Positions 8,577 through 18,400 of a DNA stretch of 58,497 nucleotides are shown piece by piece. Source of the DNA: JAVBOD01 sp031551045 (GTDB taxonomy: Bacteria > Bacteroidota > Bacteroidia > Bacteroidales > UBA932); the NCBI GenBank assembly GCA_031551045.1, contig JAVBOD010000083.1:1-58497 (forward strand). The letters run 5' to 3'. The notes beneath the pieces were generated by a model, which worked only from the letters and a program-made list of their open reading frames with translations, did no database searches and was not told where the DNA came from. The translations under genes and the position numbers were made by a program. The stretch's first letter is position 1, and every line of letters begins with the position of its first letter.

Positions 8577-9590
8577 TTACTTTTGTATCAAGTCATTTTT
8601 TGCTATATATTCTGCAATTTGAACGGCATTCAATGCAGCGCCTTTGCGGATTTGGTCGCCCACCAACCACAAAGCTATCCCGTTCGGATTGGTCAAATCC
8701 TTGCGGATACGCCCCACATATACATCGTCTTTTCCAGCAGCATGGAGCGGCATGGGATATCGGCTACCGGAAGGTTCGTCCACCACGGTAATTCCTTGCG
8801 CTTTCTCCAATGCTTCGCGTACTTGTTGCACGCTAAGTATTTTTTCTGTTTCGCACCATACCGCCTCACTATGTGCACGCATCACCGGCACGCGGATACA
8901 GGTAGCGCTCACTTCCACATCGCTATGCATAATTTTGCGGGTTTCGTGATACATTTTCAACTCTTCTTTCGTATAGTCGTTATCGCCAAATACATCGATT
9001 TGTGGAATAAGGTTAAAAGCCAGTTGGTACTTGAATTTTTCAACCGTTGGTTTGTTTCCCGACAATATTTCCCGCGACTGCATCTCGAGTTCGGCCATGG
9101 CGGCTGCACCGGCGCCGCTGGCGCTTTGGTAGCTGGCCACATGTATTCGCTTAATAGGTGATAATTGCTCAATCGCTTTCAACGCCACTACCATGATAAT
9201 CGTCGTGCAATTGGGGTTTGCAATAATATTCCGCGGGCGGTTACGGCAATCATCGACATTGACTTCAGGCACCACCAAAGGGACTTCCGGGTCCATACGA
9301 AAAGCGCTGGAATTGTCAATCATCACGGTTCCGTATTTAGTAATGGTTCCGGCAAATTCTTTAGAGGTACTGCCTCCTGCCGAAGTAAGAGCAATCGCAA
9401 TATCTTTAAAATCGTCGTTATGCCGAAGTTCTTTCACCGTTATATTTTTTCCGCGGAAAGTATAAGACGCGCCCGCACTCCGGGCCGAGCCGAAGAGTAC
9501 CAATTCATCCATCGGGAAATTACGTTCATCGAGCAATTTTAAAAACTCTTGTCCCACAGCGCCACTCACGCCCACAATAGCTACTTTCAT
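8577..9590 (-). CDS. asd: Aspartate-semialdehyde dehydrogenase
   Basis: The 337-residue product has the N-terminal NADP-binding GVSGAVGQEFLKLL motif, the nucleophile Cys in NPNCTT (about residue 129) and the conserved His in the MRAHSEAVW segment. It reduces aspartyl phosphate to aspartate semialdehyde, the branch point to lysine/diaminopimelate, threonine and methionine. Length is normal. It is the first gene of a two-gene unit with pgk and is preceded by a TATATTTG -7 box. Confidence 0.96.
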   Translation of the reverse strand: MKVAIVGVSGAVGQEFLKLLDERNFPMDELVLFGSARSAGASYTFRGKNITVKELRHNDDFKDIAIALTSAGGSTSKEFAGTITKYGTVMIDNSSAFRMDPEVPLVVPEVNVDDCRNRPRNIIANPNCTTIIMVVALKAIEQLSPIKRIHVASYQSASGAGAAAMAELEMQSREILSGNKPTVEKFKYQLAFNLIPQIDVFGDNDYTKEELKMYHETRKIMHSDVEVSATCIRVPVMRAHSEAVWCETEKILSVQQVREALEKAQGITVVDEPSGSRYPMPLHAAGKDDVYVGRIRKDLTNPNGIALWLVGDQIRKGAALNAVQIAEYIAKNDLIQK

Positions 9591-9618
9591 ATTATTCTCT
9601 TACAACTTTAAAGACTTA

Positions 9619-9649
9619 CAAATATAAGCATTTATAATCTAAAACCGAA
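9619..9649 (-). promoter_or_regulatory. Probable asd–pgk promoter
   Basis: On the minus strand TTCG (9649-9646), a 19-nt spacer and TATATTTG (9626-9619) lie 29 nt upstream of the asd ATG. The -33 box has one mismatch to TTTG. Confidence 0.5.
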
Positions 9650-9699
9650 GAAACAGCTTTTCCACAGGGAGGGCAAACGCATCTAAATTCTATTGTACT

Positions 9700-9925
9700 A
9701 ACAGGTTGCTTACCACAAAGTGGTAATATATGAATAACCGCGGGTAAGCGAAGCGCAACCCGTGGCTACCCATATCAGCACAGCCTTTCGCGCGGCGCTC
9801 TTCAAGTGTTTCAAGGCTCCGATTTGTTTCCGCGCGAGAAGAGTGTCGCGGTTTTGTTCCGTGGGTGATTCCGACAAGCCGGAATCACCCACGGTTATTA
9901 ATATCTATCCCCCTCCGGGGATACA
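9700..9925. repeat. Hairpin-rich noncoding repeat element
   Basis: The 479-nt gap between asd and the CNNM gene has no credible gene. It contains four hairpins in a row. TTACCAC pairs with GTGGTAA (9710-9726). CCGCGGGT pairs with ACCCGTGG across a 12-nt loop with one G-U pair (near 9738-9765). A perfect 15-bp stem with a 6-nt loop spans 9859-9894. ATCCCC pairs with GGGGAT near 9905-9921. The layout resembles mobile palindromic repeats common in Bacteroidetes intergenic DNA. A 60-codon open frame crossing it is a chance reading of the stems. Confidence 0.6.
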
Positions 9926-10069
9926 ATCATGACACAAATTACAATTTAGAAGCGTTACCTGCAGCAGTAAGTAAAAACGCCTATTCTGCGCGGAAAGGAA
10001 ATTTTCCGTGGAAATAGATAGTATATATCAAATTTAAGGAAGAAAGCGGCCCCTGAGATTCTTATAAAA

Positions 10070-11341
10070 CTATTCTTCGTCCACCAATGTCAGGCGTACC
10101 TTTTCGATTTTTGTAGCCGATGTTTCCAGTATTTGAAACCGGAATTTACCGAATTGCAATATCTCTCCTTGCCCGGGAATATTTTCATTGTAGTACATGA
10201 TGTAGCCGGCCAGTGTTTCATAGTCATCCGATTCGGGAATGTCCAGTTCGTATGTTTTATTGATGTGTTTTACTTCGATGCGGCCGGAAAATATATATTC
10301 CGTATCGGAAATTTTCTGATCTGTCAAATCACTGCTGTCGTGCTCGTCGTCAATCTCTCCAAAAATTTCTTCCATGATGTCTTCCATCGTCACAATGCCC
10401 GACGTGCCGCCAAACTCATCGAGTACTACCGCCAGCGCTTTTTTATTTTTAATGAGCGACGCCAATAACTTTTTGGCCGGCATGGTTTCCTGTACAAAAT
10501 CTACCGGGCGTAACATTTCCTTAATAGAGAACGTCGCTGCATTCGAGAAAAAATCTTTGGAATGAACATAGCCGACGATATTGTCAATTGTTTCACGGTA
10601 AACCAGAATGCGTGAAAATCCTGTTTCAATCAAACACTGTTTCAACGTATCTACGGAGTCTTCTTCTTCGATACCCATGATTTCCGTACGTGGGACCATG
10701 CATTCGCGCACGCGTACTTCCGAAAAGTCAAGTGCGTTTTGGAATATTTCAATATCATGGTCGTATTCTTCTTCATCCTGCGCATTGCCCACTTCGTTCG
10801 ACAAGTTCATTAAATCCGCTTTATCAAAGAGTGCCTTGTTGCGTTTAGCCGTCAATTTTATGCCGAACACACGTAATATCCCCATTGACAATGCCGATAC
10901 AAATTTTGTGACCGGGAAGAGTAAAATATAAAAAACAAGCGCAACCCATGAGAATAATTGGAGTACCCCGTTAGGATTAATCCGGCAAAGCACTTTAGGT
11001 AAAAATTCCGCCGTAGCTAAAATAACAAAGGTGGCCAACAGCGTTTCAATTAATAATACCCAGCCGCCGGCATCCGTAATATAGCGAATAATAAACGGAT
11101 CGCATAATTGCGCCATCGCAATACCATAAATTACCAGCATAATGTTGTTCCCCATTAACATGGTGGAAATATAATCGGCCGGATGTTTTAAGAATATGGA
11201 TAAAGGCCGGGTATAAAGTTTTCCTTGCTTTTTATCCAACTCTATCCGCAATTTATTAGAAGCCAAAAATGCAATTTCCATTCCCGAAAAAAAGGCCGAG
11301 AGGAATAATGCAATTATCACTATCCAAAAGGCGGCGCTCAT
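10070..11341 (-). CDS. CNNM/CBS-domain membrane protein (hemolysin-family, GldE-like)
   Basis: The 423-residue product has an N-terminal DUF21/CNNM membrane domain (about 1-185, four hydrophobic stretches). A CBS pair follows (about 200-325, with VRECMVPRTEIMGI and LAVVLDEFGGTSGIVTMEDIMEEIFGEI), then a C-terminal CorC/HlyC domain. The family includes magnesium/cobalt efflux proteins and, in gliding Bacteroidetes, GldE. Nothing here decides between these. Its start overlaps the lptC stop by 4 nt (ATGA), so translation is probably coupled. Confidence 0.85.
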   Translation of the reverse strand: MSAAFWIVIIALFLSAFFSGMEIAFLASNKLRIELDKKQGKLYTRPLSIFLKHPADYISTMLMGNNIMLVIYGIAMAQLCDPFIIRYITDAGGWVLLIETLLATFVILATAEFLPKVLCRINPNGVLQLFSWVALVFYILLFPVTKFVSALSMGILRVFGIKLTAKRNKALFDKADLMNLSNEVGNAQDEEEYDHDIEIFQNALDFSEVRVRECMVPRTEIMGIEEEDSVDTLKQCLIETGFSRILVYRETIDNIVGYVHSKDFFSNAATFSIKEMLRPVDFVQETMPAKKLLASLIKNKKALAVVLDEFGGTSGIVTMEDIMEEIFGEIDDEHDSSDLTDQKISDTEYIFSGRIEVKHINKTYELDIPESDDYETLAGYIMYYNENIPGQGEILQFGKFRFQILETSATKIEKVRLTLVDEE

Positions 11342-11988
11342 TTCACATTGTATTTAGGCCTTATTCCCGCGGTATCGGGAATCGGGATACTTATTGCGGA
11401 CGAATCGGCCGGCTCGCCGTTTTCATTGTATATGAAATGCCCGTCATAAGCCTTGCGGATTTCATAATTTTCAAACCGGTCATCGGCTGTTAAACCGTGC
11501 ATAGCATAAGTATCCGCGTCCGGAAGTTTGATATGCGCCGGAGCATAGGTATATATTTGCCTTGTTGCACGGTCCCAATATAAAGTATCTGTTTTCAGTG
11601 TCTGTTGTTTAAGGTAGTTTATCACTACCACATTCCCGACGGCCTTCCATGATTCTTCCGGCGCTTCTTTGCGCAAAGCATAGTCAGCCATGATTTCGCT
11701 TTCCAGTTCCATGTCGGCGGTATAGGATTTTAAATGAAATCCCTTGGGAAAAACAGAGTACGGTTCATCCGTCATCAAATAACGTTCAACGATCGGAGCC
11801 GTTACTTTTCTTCGAATAATTCCGTTTTCCGTATATTCAAGTACCAAATTCTGTATGGCTAAAGTCGGCGTATTTTTATCGTCTGTAATGGCTCCTATTT
11901 TTGATGTTTTGTCTTTGCATGACAAAAGAATAATAGCGCTTAAAAAAAGCGCTATTGTTCTTTTGAATATCTTCAAAGAAATGTTCAT
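11338..11988 (-). CDS. lptC: LPS export protein LptC (lipoprotein form)
   Basis: The 216-residue product has an N-terminal signal with a lipobox-like LLSC near residue 24, then an LptC domain. The pattern ITDDKNTPTLAIQNLVLEYTENG, later LKSYTADMELESEIMADYALRK, then VVVINYLKQQTLKTDTLYWDR fits the beta-jellyroll of the Lpt bridge. LptC links the LptBFG extractor to LptA in moving lipopolysaccharide across the periplasm. It sits between a TPR gene and the CNNM gene. lptE lies about 8 kb away. Confidence 0.85.
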   Translation of the reverse strand: MNISLKIFKRTIALFLSAIILLSCKDKTSKIGAITDDKNTPTLAIQNLVLEYTENGIIRRKVTAPIVERYLMTDEPYSVFPKGFHLKSYTADMELESEIMADYALRKEAPEESWKAVGNVVVINYLKQQTLKTDTLYWDRATRQIYTYAPAHIKLPDADTYAMHGLTADDRFENYEIRKAYDGHFIYNENGEPADSSAISIPIPDTAGIRPKYNVK

Positions 11989-11994
11989 GCCGGA

Positions 11995-13323
11995 TTATTT
12001 ACGAGTCCTTACGGTTGTTTTTTCAGAGATGCCCATACATGTTACCGTATAAGAATTACCATCTACCAAGTCATACATAAATGCATCGCCTTGCAATGGG
12101 AAATATTGGCTATAGACTGCAATAAGGCTATTCACTCTTTCCGCTAAAGTCGGATCTACTTGTTTTGCTCTAGCGAAGTTATCAACTGCAACCCAAAATA
12201 CCGAAGCCGTTTCAATTTCATTCGTGCCGCATTTTCCTTTCAAGCCCGCCCAGATAGTTCCCAACAATAAATAGGCTTTCCCGTTTTGAGCATTGGCGCC
12301 GATAGCTTGTTTGGTCGTTTGAATTGCTAAGGCGGCATTATTTTTCTGATGAAAATACAACATTCCCAGCTCCATTAGATAGGTTGATTTATCAATTTTA
12401 TTATCAATCCCGTTTATTGCTTGTTTGTAGTAGTCAATAGATTTATCTGTCTCTTCTTTGGAAGCAAACATGCGAGCTAATGCATGCGCCGAAGCCGGAG
12501 AAGGATCCAGTTGATAGTATGCTTCTGCAACATCGACATATAATTGACTATTGGTGCATTCTTTTATATTAAGCAGTCTTACAATGCTGGCAACCAATTC
12601 TTTATCATTCGGGTTTTGTTCGAAACGAGCTTTAAATAAAGGCTCTAATGTTTCGCAAGAAGCCGCGTTGCAAGTTAAAAACAAAGATTCCAAGTCTTGT
12701 TTTGCCCGTTGTTTCTTCTCGTCTTCGGGCTCCGCCTTTAATGCTTTATCGGCAAAATCCGATAACAAAGCATACACTTCGATTACTTTATCGGCCGGCA
12801 TTTTACCGGCATTAAAAAGGTTAATCGCAGAACTCATTGTCAACACCAAAACGCTTTCGTCCGTTTTTTCACGGCCTGCCTGCGAAGCTTTTATGAAAGC
12901 ATTATGAAGTTCGTCTTCATTATGCACCATATATTTCGCCATATCCAATGCCATCGCACCAAGAGTAGTCGCTTTATTAGCTCTGAAATGGTCCATCCGA
13001 AGTTGATTAAGCATTAGCAAGGAGTCCACCTTCGCACGGCGTATTACAGAATCTTTAGTATTTTCAATGAAATACCTCATAATACTCAAGCCTCTGATGT
13101 ATAGATTTTGACTAGCTCCCGGAGGGCAAATCTTCATTGCTTTTACCCAATAAGGATAAGCGCTTTTATAGTCATTTTGCTTATAATATTCTTCGTAAAA
13201 GCCGAGATTTTGAATACACTCCACACTGTCTTGTCCTGTTCCAAATTTTCCCGGTTTTTGAGCAAAGGATGCAACCGCCGCAAAGGACAAAACTCCCATT
13301 AATAATATACGTAACTTTTTCAT
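11995..13323 (-). CDS. Secreted TPR protein
   Basis: The start is placed at 13323 (MKKLRILLMGVLSFAAVASFAQ), giving 442 residues with a clear signal peptide. The longer frame to 13392 would bury the signal and contains the promoter. Multiple helical TPR-like units follow, such as YYKQNDYKSAYPYWVKAMKI near the N-terminus and the AYLLLGTIWAGLKGK unit further on. A short basic tail ends it (TTVRTRK). The family is conserved in Bacteroidales at this position beside lptC, which suggests an envelope-assembly role, but no function is established by the sequence. Confidence 0.8.
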   Translation of the reverse strand: MKKLRILLMGVLSFAAVASFAQKPGKFGTGQDSVECIQNLGFYEEYYKQNDYKSAYPYWVKAMKICPPGASQNLYIRGLSIMRYFIENTKDSVIRRAKVDSLLMLNQLRMDHFRANKATTLGAMALDMAKYMVHNEDELHNAFIKASQAGREKTDESVLVLTMSSAINLFNAGKMPADKVIEVYALLSDFADKALKAEPEDEKKQRAKQDLESLFLTCNAASCETLEPLFKARFEQNPNDKELVASIVRLLNIKECTNSQLYVDVAEAYYQLDPSPASAHALARMFASKEETDKSIDYYKQAINGIDNKIDKSTYLMELGMLYFHQKNNAALAIQTTKQAIGANAQNGKAYLLLGTIWAGLKGKCGTNEIETASVFWVAVDNFARAKQVDPTLAERVNSLIAVYSQYFPLQGDAFMYDLVDGNSYTVTCMGISEKTTVRTRK

Positions 13324-13381
13324 GACCAAATAAATAAATATTAAAGTGAAAGATAATCTTAATTCTCTTGCCTGCCAGCTA

Positions 13382-13412
13382 CAAAGATACACTTTTTAAC
13401 GGAAAAATCAAA
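13382..13412 (-). promoter_or_regulatory. Strong Bacteroidetes-type promoter for TPR–lptC–CNNM operon
   Basis: TTTG (13412-13409), a 19-nt spacer and TATCTTTG (13389-13382) match the consensus fully on the minus strand. It lies in the short gap just past the outer-membrane protein stop and drives the TPR gene at 13323. Confidence 0.75.
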
Positions 13413-13414
13413 AT

Positions 13415-14746
13415 TTAATCGTACCGGGGTTTTACAAACCAAATATCGTATAAACTGATACTTAATGATACTTTCCAATAAAATTCCCGTAATAACCCGT
13501 CATTGGTAGTACCCCGCTGGCCTATTTCCGCTCCGATATTTACGGCATTGTGGCTATAACGCCCCAGCGGAACTCCAACACCAAAAGTAACGCCATAATC
13601 TTTAATTTGATTCGTATGTCCTGTAGTTGAATTCGTAAATTGCATATATGTTTTTTCGTAATACAAGCCTGCCCGGTAACTAATCCGCCTCATGAAATAA
13701 CGAATATCGTACATATTCGGAATATATTCGAATCCTCCGCGAAACGAGTGGCTGGGCGTTGCTTTAAAATTTAATTGCCCACTGGACGGTGCGTCAAAAG
13801 ATGCCGAGCGCCAATCCTGATAGGTATAATCAAAGCCTGCAAGCCATTTATTCTGTTTCTGGATAGAAAACCCGAGGCCTAATGACGAAGGCACCAATAA
13901 ACGCGCATTGGGCTGTTCTTGAAAACGAATCGTATCCGTCCCTATCGATGAGGTAATGTACGTAAAGTCCGTTCGATCTACCTTCATGTTATTCCGAAAC
14001 TGATAAGTAGCCCCCAATACCGCCTGATAATCCTTATTAATAGGTAGCTCATATTGAGCGCCTAATGTAAAAGCATAGCTACTCGCTTTAAGGGACGATG
14101 TGTTATAGATGGGATGTATAGCGGACGAGCCAAAGTAGATATTATAATAACGGTCAATAGAGCCAAAAATATATTGTCCGTGCACACCCACCGAAAGGCG
14201 TTCCCCTATACCGGAGGCAAAACTCACGATGAACTGATTAAGGCCGCCCTCGCCGACATAAGAATACTGCGTAGAGCCCGTTTCTACAATTACATCCGGA
14301 TCCGTTTCTTCTCTTGAAATATCATATCCTACGTGACTATAGGGCATCACCGCTACCGCCGCCGCCATTTTTTTCCAAATAGGAAAACTAAATGCAATGT
14401 GGTCTAAGTTAAAACTATTGGCCGCCGTACTTTGCTCAGACGAAGAAATATAATAATTCTGCAGTTCGCCGCCAAAATCAAATAAAAATGACAGGCTGTC
14501 TTGTTTATTGATAGCTGCCGGATTTAAATAATTGATTAATTTATTTGTACGTAACCCATAGCCAATCCCCCCCATGGCTTTGTTATAGGCAAAACCGGGT
14601 TTTGTTAAAGTCCCTACACCATAAAAAGAGTATGGAGAGTAAGTCCCCGAAGCATCACTGTTTTGTGCATATATGAAAACTGGCGTAAGCATGGTGCACA
14701 ATATTATCAAAAGAAAACAACGGGTTAGATTTTTAAAGATATGCAT
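13415..14746 (-). CDS. Outer-membrane beta-barrel protein, function unknown
   Basis: The 443-residue product has a signal peptide (cleavage after VFIYA near 27). A barrel-like body of alternating strands follows, starting with the YSPYSFYGVGTLTKPG and YNKAMGGIGYGLR segments that recall FadL/OmpP1-type barrels of Bacteroidetes. The C-terminus ends in IWFVKPRYD. The start overlaps the coaX stop by 14 nt, so it is translated from the same transcript. I do not know its substrate. Confidence 0.75.
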   Translation of the reverse strand: MHIFKNLTRCFLLIILCTMLTPVFIYAQNSDASGTYSPYSFYGVGTLTKPGFAYNKAMGGIGYGLRTNKLINYLNPAAINKQDSLSFLFDFGGELQNYYISSSEQSTAANSFNLDHIAFSFPIWKKMAAAVAVMPYSHVGYDISREETDPDVIVETGSTQYSYVGEGGLNQFIVSFASGIGERLSVGVHGQYIFGSIDRYYNIYFGSSAIHPIYNTSSLKASSYAFTLGAQYELPINKDYQAVLGATYQFRNNMKVDRTDFTYITSSIGTDTIRFQEQPNARLLVPSSLGLGFSIQKQNKWLAGFDYTYQDWRSASFDAPSSGQLNFKATPSHSFRGGFEYIPNMYDIRYFMRRISYRAGLYYEKTYMQFTNSTTGHTNQIKDYGVTFGVGVPLGRYSHNAVNIGAEIGQRGTTNDGLLREFYWKVSLSISLYDIWFVKPRYD

Positions 14747-15455
14747 TGTATTCGGCTATGTTGTTTAATCCTATAATTACTAAATTACAAATCACAAATA
14801 TGGGATTTTTTATTCGTTTTGCAAAAAAAATCGCATCGCCTCCTGTCAAGATCGGGGTATAATCCGGATTTTGTTCTATATATCCCTCTATCTCTAAAAG
14901 AGCGCCTTGTAACACACCTGCCTCAATAGCTTCGGTGGTAGTAGTTCCAATAGCCGGCACATCATCGGTAACGGAGCCCAACGGTAATTGTCCGGTAAAA
15001 TTATGCAGCGCTTGAAAACGGGTCTGCAATCCCGGTGAAATATTCCCTCCCAGGAATTCCCGGTGGTTTGTCAAAAAATCAATGGTAATAGCCGTCCCAC
15101 AATCGATAATCATGCAATGATGTTCGGGGAAAAGCGCATAAGCGCCCACTGCCGCCGCCAAACGGTCGCGCCCCAGCGTCTCGGGTGTTCCGTATAAATT
15201 GCGAATAGGCACCAGCGTTTTCGATGTCAGCGGTATTACTTTTTTAATGTTTTTTTTCAGAAAAGCACACATTGCCTCTTCGGGCTGGTTGCGCACCGAT
15301 GAAACAATAGCCGCCGTTGGCGCATAAAGGTTTATCAGTGGCAGAAGTTGTTCTTCCGAAAGATGGTCATAACGCCGGACTAAGAGAATTGTATTGTTTT
15401 TCACGATAGCCACTTTCGCAGCGGTGTTTCCTATGTCGATAATCAGGCGATTCAT
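14733..15455 (-). CDS. coaX: Type III pantothenate kinase
   Basis: The 240-residue product opens with the phosphate-binding IDIGNTAAK. It has the GRDRLAAAVGAYALF motif and the IIDCGTAITIDF loop that define CoaX (acetate kinase/ASKHA fold). It makes 4'-phosphopantothenate, the first step of coenzyme A synthesis. It starts 14 nt after the mfd stop. Confidence 0.95.
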   Translation of the reverse strand: MNRLIIDIGNTAAKVAIVKNNTILLVRRYDHLSEEQLLPLINLYAPTAAIVSSVRNQPEEAMCAFLKKNIKKVIPLTSKTLVPIRNLYGTPETLGRDRLAAAVGAYALFPEHHCMIIDCGTAITIDFLTNHREFLGGNISPGLQTRFQALHNFTGQLPLGSVTDDVPAIGTTTTEAIEAGVLQGALLEIEGYIEQNPDYTPILTGGDAIFFAKRIKNPIFVICNLVIIGLNNIAEYNAYL

Positions 15456-15469
15456 GGCATCAGGTTTTG

Positions 15470-18400
15470 TTAATAAGACTTCATTTGCTGTAAAAAGTTT
15501 AACGCTTGCTGCACAGAGGTAATATGCTTAACCGTCACATAAAGGCGTTCATGTTGCTCCTTCACGCTGAATTCGCGGGGGTGCGATTGGATGTATTGCA
15601 GCAAATGCGCAAACACGGCCGATTTGTAATAAGGCGACAATTGGTTTCCGATAAAGTAAGCAATCATCAGTTTGTTTTTCAGCACTATTTTTTCAAAGCC
15701 CAGCGACATGGCCAAACGGCGTAACCGCACAATGTTGCACAGCTCTTCTACCGGCGGCGGCGGCGGCCCGAATCGGTCGGTCAGCGAGAGCAGGAAGTTT
15801 TGCACGCCCTCTTCATCGGTCAAATTATCCAATTCTTTATAGAGCCGCATTTTCTCGGCCACATTATCCACATAGTCGTCCGGAATGAGAATTTCCATAT
15901 CGGTGTCGATGCTGCAATCGGCAAGAACATAGTCGGCAGCCGGCAGTGAGCGGGCCGTATCGTTCCCACTACCTTTGCCGGTTCCTGCGGCCGGCTTACT
16001 GCCTACAGCCAACTGCTCACTGTCCGCTGTAAATTCTTCTTCTTTGAGTTCCTGCAAGGCCTCGTTCAATATTTTTTGATACATCTCGAACCCGATATCG
16101 GCAATAAATCCGCTTTGTTCGCCTCCCAATAAATTCCCGGCGCCACGGATATCCAAATCCTGCATGGCAATATTGAAACCGCTGCCTAATTCCGAAAATG
16201 TTTCGATGGCTTTCAGGCGGCGGCGTGCATCGTCGGTAAGCGATACCGGCGGCGGTGCCAACAAATAGCAAAATGCTTTCCGGTTCGAACGCCCCACACG
16301 GCCGCGCAACTGGTGCAAGTCGCTCAACCCGAAATGCTGCGCCTGATTGATGATAATGGTGTTCGCATTGGGAATATCCAAGCCGTTTTCTACAATCGTC
16401 GTGCATATCAACACGTCGAAATCGCCGCTCATGAATCCGAGGATTACTTTTTCCAATTCTTCGGGAGGCATTTGCCCGTGCCCAATACCGGTTTTCACGC
16501 CCGGACAAAGCCGGCGGATAATATCTTCGACGGCATGAATATCCTGCACGCGGTTGTGTACAAAAAATACCTGCCCGCCGCGCTCTACCTCATAACGAAT
16601 GGCATCGCGGACAATTTCTTCGTGGAATGTGTGCACTTCGGTGACAATCGGATGCCGGTTAGGCGGCGGCGTATTGATAATCGACAGGTCGCGGGCACCC
16701 ATGAGCGAGAATTGCAGGGTGCGCGGAATAGGCGTGGCGGTCATCGTGAGCGTGTCCACATTGAGTTTCAAGTGGCGCAGTTTTTCCTTGGCGGCTACGC
16801 CGAACTTTTGTTCTTCGTCCACAATCAACAATCCAAGGTCTTTAAACTTCACGTCTTTATTCAACAGGCGATGCGTGCCTATAATAATATCCACCTTGCC
16901 TTCCGTTAATTGCTGCAATATTTCTTTTATTTGCTTCGCCGAGCGCAAACGGCATATATAATCCACTTTTACCGGAAATTCGGCCAGGCGGGCGCTGAAT
17001 GTTTTAAAGTGCTGCAAAGCTAAAATCGTAGTAGGCACCAGCACGGCAACCTGCTTTCCGTCCGCTGCCGCTTTGAACGCCGCACGGATGGCCACTTCGG
17101 TTTTACCGAATCCTACGTCGCCGCAAATCAGGCGGTCCATCGGATGTTCCTGCTCCATATCCAGTTTCAATGCCTGCGTGGCTTTCATCTGGTCGGGCGT
17201 ATCTTCATAAATAAACGAAGCTTCCAGCTCATATTGCATGTAGGAATCCGCAGAAAAAGCATAGCCTTTGGTTTGCTTGCGTTTGGCGTAAAGCGCTATC
17301 AATTCGCGGGCAATGTCTTTTACCTTCCGCTTGGTGGTTTGCTTTTGCTGTTGCCACACGCCGCTGCCGAGTTTGTGTATTTTCGGCGTTTCGGCATCTT
17401 TGCTTTTGTATTTCGAAATGCGGTGCAGCCCGTGGATATTCACCATCAGCACATCGTTGTCGCGATAAATCAACTTTACCGCTTCCTGTATTTTTCCGTT
17501 GGTATTTACTTTCACCAAACCGCCGAAAACACCCACGCCGTGGTCGATGTGCACAATGTAGTCGCCCACCTGCAGGCTGTTGAGTTCCTGTATGGTCAGC
17601 CGTTCGCTTTTTTCTACCGTGCGGCGCAGTTGCACGCGGTGGTAACGCTCGAAAAGTTGATGGTCGGTGTAGCAACACCAGCGCAAATTGTGGTCAATAA
17701 ATCCCTCATGCAAAGCCAGCAGTGCAAAATCGAACCGGATATCGCTTTTGCCGATAGATTGGAAAATATTTTTCAAGCGTTCTACCTGCGCCGGATTTTC
17801 GGTGAAGATATACGTGGTGTAACCGATGTTCGAGCGTTCGGCTATATCGGTAGCCAGTAGTTCGAAATTTTTATTGAAGGTGGGTTGCGGCGTTGTGTTG
17901 AATGTAATAGTTGTATCCGGCGTTGTGTGTTGCAACGGAGAGAGCAGATACAAGGGATGGCTCCGGAAAGCGCGTTCTATTTCAGCTTTTGAGATTACTT
18001 TTCCTTGTGCATTTTCGTGCTGCGCCATGGTATCGACAGTTCCCAACAAATAATCCGGCTCATCGGCCCACAGAAGCGTATCGACGCCGGCAAATTCGAA
18101 TAAGGAGCAGGCGTTGCCCGGTGTGTTATCCTGCAAATTCGAAATGATTTCTACCTGCGTCATATTCTCTTCGGAAAGCTGCGTGTCCACATTAAATGCG
18201 CGGATACTTTCCACCTCATCGCCGAAAAAATCAATGCGCACCGGCCGGTTATCGGCAAACGAGAACACATCGACAATCCCGCCGCGTACGGCAAATTGCC
18301 CGGGTTCCGTCACAAAATCGACCCGCTCGAAATGATATTCGAACAAGGTTTCGCGTAAAAAATCAAGGGAAATTTTTTCGCCGGCATGAATGTGTAAGGC

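Noticed and set aside
9710..9892. 60-codon minus-strand frame as a small gene
   Set aside because: It runs straight through two hairpins of the repeat element and its sequence follows the stems, so it is a by-product.
17144..17860. 238-codon plus-strand frame opposite mfd
   Set aside because: Antisense of conserved Mfd motifs.
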